Shown here piece by piece: positions 8,405-14,858 of a stretch of 14,858 nt of DNA. Position numbers and translations under genes: made by a program. The stretch spans positions 1 to 14,858 of the forward strand of contig NAVB01001074.1 in assembly GCA_002179805.1 (NCBI GenBank). Reading direction: 5' to 3'. The notes under the pieces were generated by a model. That model ran no database searches and was not told the origin of the DNA. It worked only from the letters and a program-made list of their open reading frames with translations. The first letter of the stretch is position 1; each line of letters opens with the position of its first letter. Source of the DNA: Acanthamoeba lenticulata. Taxonomy: Eukaryota; Discosea; Longamoebia; Acanthamoebidae.

Positions 8405-10205
8405 GGATGCCCGCGTGCTCGATGTGAGTTGGGCCAAGGACGGCGGAAGCACGGGAGGGGCGAGTTTTTCGCTCATGTGGCTGCGTGACAACTGCCTCTG
8501 CGCAGACTGCTTGCACCCCAAGACCCTCCAGCGCCAAATTGACACGCTTAAGGTTGCGTATATGCGACACCTTCTCGACATAGCGCACTCAAACAGTGAT
8601 TGTGATTGCGATGGAATGCAGTTGAGCGACGACCTCGCTCCCGCTGAAGTGCTCATCGGCAAGCAAGGGCATGAACTTCAGGTGACGTGGCACGAAGGTG
8701 CTGAACGCCAGCACAAGAGCGTCTACGCCGTCGAGTGGCTGGTGGCCAAGGCCACCCACGCCGAGGTGCAGCGGTACGTCGTTGTTCGTAGACTTCAAGT
8801 GAACACGGCAGTCTCACTAATGCACGGAGCCCCTCTCATCGCTGGCCTGCCTGTGCGGCCGCAGGATCAAGCCCCTCCTCTGGGACCGAGAGCGGATCAA
8901 GCAGTTGGAGAGTCCCGAGGTGAGCTATGAGGAGGTGATGCACTCCGGAACGGAAGGCCTGTCCAAGTGGGTGCGCATGCTCCACACGCATGGCTACTCG
9001 ATCGTCACGGGCACTCCTGCCACGGCAGAAGCCACACAACAGGTCATGGCGCAACTCGGGTACGCTTTGTGGCCGCTCGCGCTTTTTCGAACACGCGTGC
9101 ACCGTCTTATGATGGCGGGCATGTGTGTATGGGCATGGGGCTGGCCCTGATGGGTGGCACCAGGCCGGCCAAGAACGGGTTGTTTGGCCTGTTGTGGGAC
9201 TTTACGGTGCACTCCGAAGCCACCCAGGACTCTCTCGAGCACTGCGACACTGCCTACACGCCAGTCGCTCTAGAGCCCCACTCTGACGGCTGTTACTGCA
9301 TCGAGCCTCCCGGGTAATTGATTCACATGTGTTGGCGACCATGATGATGTGGATGATGTTTAGTGGTGATGCTCTGTTGATGAGTTGGCCTTTGCTCTTG
9401 CTGCCGCCGCCGCGTTCTCACCCCCTCACCAACCCAATCGATCAGGCTACAGGCCTTCCACATCCTGGAGCACACGGGCAAAGGTGGTCGGAATGTCCTT
9501 GTGGACGGTTTCAATATTGCTGCTCGCCTCCGTGCGAATCATCCCGAGGCGTTCAACTACCTGGCCACCACACCCATCACTTTCCATTACTGGTGTGCCG
9601 ATCGATTGCTGGCACTCATCCAGGCGACACTGTGCCGCGGCTGTGTGTTGATGCTCACAAAGCACCACCGGTGTGGGTGTGCGCTTTTATGCAGGGATGT
9701 GGACAACTTTTTGACGGCGCAGCAGAAGGTCATCACGCTCGATGAGGACGGGGAGGTCACACGATTCGTGTACAACAATGATGACCGCTCTCCGGTCTAC
9801 CTTCCGCCACAACATGCTGACCAGCATTACGCCGCTATTCGTGCGCTCCTACGGGAAGTGCAGTCTCCAGACAATCAGCACACTGTCAACCCAGCACCAG
9901 GTGCGTGTGTATGCCCCGCTTGCGGCGGCGCACACGACAAGCTGGCTGATGGCCAGTGTGTGTGTGTGTGTGTGTACTTCGCCAGGTCGCTTGCTGGTCA
10001 CTAACAACTGGCGGGTGATGCATGGGCGCACTGCGTTCACCGGCTCACGGCGATTGAGTGGTTTGCCGCTCCCTTCTCCTCCCTACCTAGATGCCACACT
10101 TCTCCTCTTACGCAACTCGTGCGTCCTCCAGGTTCCTACCTCTCGATGGACCACTTTGGAAGCAGGAGCCGTACACTGCTACACGCGCGCGGGCTGCACC
10201 ACTGA
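8405..10205 (+). CDS. TMLHE: trimethyllysine dioxygenase (first exon not identified)
   Basis: Fe(II)/2-oxoglutarate oxygenase for the first step of carnitine synthesis, hydroxylating N6-trimethyllysine, usually in mitochondria. Phase-matched exons: 8405-8773, 8865-9059, 9164-9313, 9446-9592, 9695-9900, 9986-10060, 10132-10205, giving 404 residues to the TGA. The N-terminal domain has WLRDNCLCADCLHP, the Cys/His cluster that binds zinc in the BBOX/TMLHE family. The catalytic domain has DTAYTPVALEPHSD, giving His and Asp of the HxD iron site, then GGRNVLVDGF. NWRVMHGRTAFTG supplies the distal His and the 2-oxoglutarate Arg. DTAYT, the GGR-LVDGF element and the SYLSMDH ending resemble trimethyllysine dioxygenase more than gamma-butyrobetaine dioxygenase. 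The first listed exon opens after an AG at 8404 with no in-frame ATG and a TGA upstream, so a 5' exon carrying the start and probably a mitochondrial presequence is missing from the model. Confidence 0.85.
9957..9975. repeat. (GT)n microsatellite in a TMLHE intron
   Basis: GT dinucleotide run inside the 85-nt intron 9901-9985, ending a few bases before the 3' splice site. Confidence 0.9.
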
Positions 10206-10221
10206 AACAAGGAGCGAAAAA

Positions 10222-10233
10222 AATAAAAATAAA
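10222..10233 (+). terminator. tandem AATAAA after TMLHE
   Basis: Two abutting AATAAA hexamers (10222-10227, 10228-10233), the first only 16 nt after the TMLHE stop. This implies a very short 3' UTR, with under 100 bp left for the promoter of the next gene. Confidence 0.6.
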
Positions 10234-10331
10234 AAATGCGCAGAATTCTCCTCGGCTACGATTTTTCTGCTGCCTTTTCCTGTTCCTTTTAGGTTTTATT
10301 AATACAAAAAGAGAGAAGCAGATCAGGTGAG

Positions 10332-11099
10332 ATGGGGGTGAAAGGAAGCAGCGTGGAGCTCTTTGAGCTATCGACGGAAGGCGTGGTGCTAAGCATAGGA
10401 CTTTTCATTCTTGCGCTGGCCATGATGATCGGTCTCTGGTTTTTGATGAAGGTGATTTCCCCCGAGCCTTTCACGTTTTACACCTTTCCTGGCCGTCTGT
10501 ACACCTACCGCATCGTATCCGAGACTCCCACTCGCTTGGTTGTAACCAACACCTTCAGTGCGCTTCTCATGTGGCCTATGGGTACCGCTGCTACTCTCTC
10601 TCTCTCTCTTTCTCCGCCCCCTTGAGACAAAGGCCCTGCCCGGTGAGTCTTAAGGCCATTTGTGGTGGCAGGGATTGTGCTGTTCGGTGGATTGATGGGC
10701 ATTCTGCTGGCGGCGCTCATGACGACGCACCTGTGGCTTTTCTCGCTGTCGGTAGTCAACTTTTGGCTGTGGTGGACCTACCTCTTTTGCGTTGGTCAGC
10801 GCTTCACCTTCGACGGCGGGGCAGGCACTCTTACTGTGAGTGCCTCGTGGATGGGGCTCCCAGTGGTGGGCAGCCGGCGAGTGATTCCCCTTCTCGCCGT
10901 GGCTGAGTGTCGACTGGAGGAGCGCCAGCGAATTGAGAAGGGTTGGCCAGTATCCTTCTACGCCGTCGAGCTTCAACTCCAGGACCCTCTTCCGGGCACC
11001 CTCTTCATCACCAAGAAGAAGGTGCCTCGCGATAAGATCCAGCCTTTTGTCGATACCATCAATCACTTCCTCTCCTCCGCTCGAAGCTACCAGACCTGA
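10332..11099 (+). CDS. three-helix membrane protein with C-terminal beta-rich domain, unknown family
   Basis: Two exons, 10332-10581 and 10672-11099, joined in phase 1 across a 90-nt GTACCG...GCAG intron that contains a CT repeat; 225 residues. Hydrophobic helices lie at about 18-39, 84-103 and 105-124. Residues 40-83 form a polar loop beginning ISPEPFTFYTFPGR. The C-terminal 100 residues (FTFDGGAGTLTVS, then a PLLAVAECRLEE strand, a TKKKVPRD stretch and a final amphipathic helix) look like a PH-like beta domain after paired helices, but no homolog is recognised by eye. The start is the first ATG, 126 bp after the TMLHE stop, preceded by an AT-rich stretch. Codon use is GC-rich like the neighbours. 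Function unknown; a membrane-tethered lipid- or protein-binding role is only a guess. Confidence 0.72.
10594..10617. repeat. (CT)n tract in the intron of the three-helix protein gene
   Basis: CT run on the plus (sense) strand inside intron 10582-10671. Confidence 0.9.
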
Positions 11100-12117
11100 G
11101 GCTGGCCCTTTGCGGCTTCTGCACCAGCTGATCAAGCTTCATTCGGTACCTGTTACTCCGATCCCCGCACACAGCGCTCGACCCAGGGGCCAGCTCACGA
11201 GAGGTCCTCTTTTTTGCGTGCCTTATTTGACACTGGAGCAACCACCACCATCCCGCGACGTGCCTCGAGAGGCAAAGGCGTTGTGCTGTACTGTACGCCA
11301 AGGCGCGACTTGCCTGTAAATCAGTAAATCGTGTTCTTCCTCGTGGTGCTGCCTTGAGCACGTTGTGGGAGTTGGCGTTGGCTCAATTCGCGCGAATTCT
11401 CGCATAGGCCGTCGCCAGCCGCCCGAGCGAGATGGCGGGGCGCTGGTTTAGCCTGTCCTCTAGCTTGCTCTGGTCCCACTTTGATATACATACAAGGGGG
11501 GAGAACCATACAACTCGACTTCATTTTCTTTCCGTCTAGAGCCACACCGAAGCTGCCCAACGCTGCCGGTACGACCGCAAAGGAGCAAAAAAAAACATTT
11601 AAGGTGGCTGGCAACGACCACCAGCCACATTAACATTTCCGCGGGAGCCTTCTTCGAGGGCGCTTCAACAACCGGTTTCCGTCAATTTGAGGTTCTTTTC
11701 AAAACATTTATTTTTACAATTGTTTTGTGCTGGCCGCAGGCGCGAAAGACCCTTGATCAAGACGGAAAAGGACGAAAGCGTGAGAAGATGAAGGAGCGAA
11801 CTAATCGCACACGAGAAAGCCGGAGATGGGATAGTGGTAGCAATGTGGCTTCTGCACCCGTTCACAACGCTGCCTGGCGCTCACATCCGGGTACCCTGCT
11901 CTTCTCTCCACTTGCCCACTGGGCTTTCAATCTCCTCCTGGTCATGGAATCACCTTGAAGTGGCAAGTGGAAACATTGGCTCCAATTTTTTGACATGTTC
12001 CGCGGCCTTTCGCCTCGTGACTGGGCAAAACCGCTCACATTGGCCACTCAATCAAAATTAATTGCTTGGAGCCATGTTTTCTGTGCGCCTCATGCAGATG
12101 CGGACTGTGATGCGCAC
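11100..12117. other. intergenic region, no gene supported
   Basis: About 1 kb between the three-helix protein stop and the likely Trf4-like start. Short open frames exist on both strands, but none reads like a conserved protein. Seen here: a stem-loop at 11604-11628, a minus-strand AATAAA at 11712-11707, and no clear poly(A) signal for the upstream gene. An in-frame ATG at 11995 would extend the Trf4-like protein by 41 residues. A small unrecognised gene cannot be ruled out. Confidence 0.55.
11604..11628. other. 8-bp stem-loop in the intergenic region
   Basis: GTGGCTGG (11604-11611) and CCAGCCAC (11621-11628) pair perfectly around a 9-nt loop. AACATTT occurs on both sides (about 11594-11600 and 11632-11638). 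The role is unknown. The position, about 500 nt after the previous stop, does not suit a simple terminator. Confidence 0.45.
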
Positions 12118-14780
12118 ATGCAAGACGTAGAGGATGCAACCAGCCCCCGATTTGTGGTGCACTCACCCACCAGCAGCGATGAAGAGGCAACGGCCACGCA
12201 AGTTCCCAGCGGGTTAGTTTCAGCCTCGCTGGCCAGCAGATCCGGGCTCGAGGGAATGCACTCCACTCCCATTCATCTCCATCTTCACCCGCACATCTCT
12301 CCGCACGATCACCATCTCCACAATCTGCAGCTTCATCACCATCACCATGGTCACGGCCAGCTCAGCCTCACTCCGGTCCAGCCGCCCGCCCCCTCTGCCG
12401 ATGGTGGAGTGAGCGACGAATCTGGAGATGAGGAGAGCGACGAACGTGCCCACGCTGAGCGTCCCGTTGCCGATGAAAGCAGCAGCAGCAGCAGCAGCAA
12501 CAATAACAACCACCATCACGACCAAGCCCGTCACTATGATGACGACGAGGACGATGTCCACGACGAAGAAGTTACCAACACCAGTGACGAGGACTTGAAT
12601 GAAATCGATGACCATCGGGTGCCCTATCGGGCTACAACACGGACTAGAGGCGGCCGGGCCATCCTCCGGCCCGTCCGGCGAAACTCGGCCCCGACTTCGT
12701 TACTCCCCTTGCCGGCCCCAAATGCCACCTCCACCACCTCCACCTCCACCTCCACGAGCTCGTCCTCGTCCTCATCAGGCCCGCATTATGTGCGCCGCCG
12801 CCCTATTCTGCCTCTCCTTCCCCTTCCCGCCCGCCCGTCCTGGTGTCGTGCTGCAACTCCGAGGCCCGCCCCTCCCCCCAAACCTCACTCGGGGCGGGCG
12901 GGGGATTATGTGTTGATGCGCGCCAACAAAACCAGGGCGCCGCCATGTGCTACGGCACGACTCCGCTGCGGCTCATGGGGCCCCGCTTTTCCGACGTGCC
13001 GCCGTGGCTCCGCGATTCCGCCCACAGCAAGGATGGCACTTTGCCCTCGTACGCGTTGTCTCTTTTTTCAACCCCTCCTCCCTCGGGCCGGTGGTTGACC
13101 AGCTGCGGTGTTGGCGTGGCTTTTGGGGGTGGGTGGGGGGCTGATGCAGGCTGCACGAGGAGATCATTGCCTTCTGCAAGTGGGTGTCCCCGTCAGCCGA
13201 GGAAAAGCAGATGCGCGAGGACGTGATCACGCGGATATCCAAGGTCGTCCAGGCCTTGTGGCCCACTGTGCAGCTGCGAGTGTTCGGCTCGTGCGCCACG
13301 GACATCTACCTGCCCACGAGCGACATCGACTTGTGCATTATGGGAGCCAGCTCGTGCAGCTCCTCCCCTATCGACGAACTTGCGTCGGCTCTCCGTCGGC
13401 GCTCCATGGGCCGGTTCGTGGGATTCCCAGCTCTTCTTCTCCTGCAGCCCCCCCCCCCCCGGGGGTTCCCTTGAGGCTTTGAGTCGGCGCATCCCCGCAC
13501 GCGGACTGACGTCGGATGAGGGGGGCTGCTTCCACGGTGGCTGGCGCTTGTGGCATGGGTGGGTTGTCGCGGGTCAATTAGGGTGCAAGCCATCGCGACG
13601 GCGCGGGTGCCGATCATTAAGTTGGTCGACGCCACCACCGGCTGCCTAGTCGACATCAGCTTCGATGTGCCAACGGGCCCCGCGCACATCAACCTCATCA
13701 AGGTTCTCTCTCTCTCTCTCTCTCTCTTTTTCCAAACTACTTTTTCATCATGGTTGCGGTGATGATTTTCATGTCTCGAGTTCTTTTCCTTCTCCCGCAC
13801 CTTCACAGCAACCATCCCACCACGCGCCGCGCAGTTCGCTTAGATGGGTTTTGGGGGGGGGGGCGATGGGCTCACCCTCTGTGTGCGTTTTTGTTGTTCT
13901 TTCTCCCAAGCAGCAGCAGCCTCCTATCCACCTCCTCTTTGGTTAAGTTTGAAGTGGTGTGTGTGTGTGTCTCAATCAACGAATTATTGCGTGTGGACGG
14001 TTGATGATTGGTGTTGCCACTAGCGGCGACGGCGGCGGTAGTGGCTGGTGTTCACCAGCCGTACTGGCACGCACGCGCGCGAGATCTTAGATTTCTACAC
14101 ACACACACACACCACGCACACCATATGACCGCCACGCCTCCCATCTTTGGGCCACAAGCGAATCTATCCCGCGGGGTCAAATTTAATGCGCAATTTAATG
14201 CGCATTTTGATCCTGTTCTCTCTCTCTCTCTCGTGAGAATCTCTCTTTCTCTCTTTGGGCCGCCGCGCCGCCGCCACATGACGCGACCGCCCATCGGTGA
14301 TCTGCGCGTGTGCGCGCGGGTGTGCGCGCGTGCTCTTGAGTGAGTTGAGTTAGTTTCGAGCGAGATACGCTGGTGGTACCCTCTGATGGGGTGGACGTTT
14401 TACAAATTCCGAAAGCCATCCGCGCGTGGGCCCTTCTTCTTCCTCTACTCCCCTCTCTCCCTCCCTCCCTCCGCTGCTCCTCTCCCTCTCACTCTGAGTT
14501 CTCGTGCGGTCCACTTTTCTCTCCTCTTTTCCCACTCCTTTCTCTCTTTCTCTCTTATCCTCTTCTTGCAAAACAAGAAGAAGAAGAAGAGTGCTCTAAC
14601 GCTAGACTTCTACATCTCAATCGCATGTGTGTTCCTTGTGGGGGGGGGGCGACCCATCCTGGTTGTGTGCTGGTTGTGGCGTTGTTGTTGTTGGTGGGGG
14701 GGGATGGAACTCCGCAGCGGTACCTGGATGAGGAGTCCGCGGTCAAGCCTCTCGCCCTCCTCATCAAGTACTACCTCAAG
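12118..14780 (+). CDS. non-canonical poly(A) polymerase, Trf4/5-PAPD5/7 family (3' end beyond window)
   Basis: Nucleotidyltransferase that adds short A tails to nuclear RNAs, in yeast and animals within TRAMP-type exosome cofactors. Model exons: 12118-12789, 12936-13048, 13150-13413, 13582-13702, 14718-14780, giving 411 residues so far. The N-terminus (1-224) is low-complexity: His-rich, Ser/Asn runs and an Asp/Glu block. PPWLRD and LHEEIIAFCKWVSP lead into the catalytic domain. FGSCATDIYLPTSDIDL has the Gly-Ser pair and two metal-binding Asp (about 320, 322); the third Asp is in CLVDISFDV (about 374). PAHINLIK then joins RYLDEESAVKPLALLIKYYLK directly, as expected for the family, which forces a 1,015-nt intron. 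The start at 12118 is chosen because low-complexity but coherent sequence begins there; ATG 11995 is an alternative. The junction 12789/12936 is the least certain, resting on phase (146 nt) and GT...AG ends. Confidence 0.82.
12478..12500 (+). repeat. AGC repeat encoding a Ser run
   Basis: Seven AGC codons followed by Asn codons in the low-complexity N-terminus of the Trf4-like protein. Confidence 0.9.
13704..13730. repeat. (CT)n tract at the 5' end of the long intron
   Basis: CT dinucleotide run on the sense strand starting right after the GT donor at 13703. Confidence 0.9.
14043..14060. other. 8-bp hairpin with 2-nt loop in the long intron
   Basis: GGCTGGTG (14043-14050) and CACCAGCC (14053-14060) are perfect reverse complements. 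The left arm, with two preceding bases, repeats the GTGGCTGG seen in the 11604-11611 stem. Confidence 0.5.
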
Positions 14781-14858
14781 GTTTGTTCCTTCCTTCCTTC
14801 TTTGATTCCTTCGGCTCTCCCCTTCCCCCCTCCCCCCAAATCCTCGCTGTTGTACGGG

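Larger units (their letters stand above)
13703..14717 (+). other. unusually long Trf4-like intron
   Basis: 1,015 nt between GTTCTC after ...HINLIK and CCGCAG before RYLDEE. The protein is contiguous across it by family comparison, so no coding exon is missing. Contents: CT repeat (13705-13728), a G run (about 13853-13863), GT repeat (about 13957-13970), a perfect hairpin (14043-14060), CA repeat (about 14096-14111), a doubled TTTAATGCGCA-type motif (14180-14207), a second CT repeat (about 14219-14232), GCGCG-rich sequence (14305-14332) and a pyrimidine-rich tract (about 14435-14560). Confidence 0.65.

Noticed and set aside
8357..8662. 101-residue minus-strand frame antisense to the TMLHE exon, including MSEKLAPPVLPPSLAQ
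   Set aside because: The plus strand carries the conserved WLRDNC zinc-site sequence there. The antisense frame has no recognisable protein and fails to join in phase with 8223-8073.
11665..11958. Overlapping short frames on both strands with a minus-strand AATAAA at 11712-11707
   Set aside because: Neither translation shows conserved character, and a lone hexamer is weak evidence in AT-rich sequence.
13440..13470. C/G homopolymer runs as a frameshift within the Trf4-like gene
   Set aside because: They lie inside the phase-consistent intron 13414-13581, so no frameshift needs to be assumed.
1..14858. tRNA, rRNA, transposase, reverse transcriptase or viral genes
   Set aside because: No cloverleaf, rRNA core sequence, integrase/transposase motif or viral hallmark protein was seen on either strand.

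Overview
The window looks like nuclear DNA from a GC-rich, intron-dense protist. An Acanthamoeba-like amoebozoan is the best fit: GC-rich exons, many short introns (about 68-220 nt), genes packed 100-400 bp apart, and microsatellites confined to introns. This is inferred from gene structure and protein resemblance only; no species marker is present. No prokaryotic, viral, CRISPR, rRNA or tRNA feature was found.

I rebuilt spliced gene models by joining conserved protein segments across introns and requiring the reading phase to match at every junction. Six protein genes result. (1) Minus strand, 3676 down past base 1: an SRFR1/TTC13-like TPR protein, 13 exons visible, 3' end outside the window. 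(2) Plus, 3786-4901: a six-exon EF-hand protein with a possible N-myristoylation site, sharing a 109-bp head-to-head promoter region with gene 1. (3) Minus, 7754-5271: a nine-exon TMEM184/OSTalpha-family (DUF300) seven-helix membrane protein, convergent with gene 2. (4) Plus, 8405-10205: trimethyllysine dioxygenase (TMLHE), complete except for its first exon. (5) Plus, 10332-11099: a two-exon protein of unknown family with three membrane helices. (6) Plus, about 12118 to beyond 14858: a non-canonical poly(A) polymerase of the Trf4/5-PAPD5/7 family, with a His/Ser/Asp-rich N-terminus and an unusually long 1,015-nt intron; its 3' end is outside the window.

The stretches without assigned coding are 4902-5270 (shared 3' flank), 7755-8404 (divergent spacer, perhaps a small minus-strand gene plus the missing TMLHE first exon) and 11100-12117 (intergenic). 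The genes have unrelated roles: TPR scaffold, calcium sensing, membrane transport, carnitine synthesis and RNA tailing. I see no pathway cluster and no clear new system. The points most worth checking are the splice-site pattern (C at intron position +4), the sense-strand polarity of intronic CT repeats, the SRFR1-like architecture in a protist, the long Trf4 intron, and the unexplained 7.8-8.4 kb spacer.
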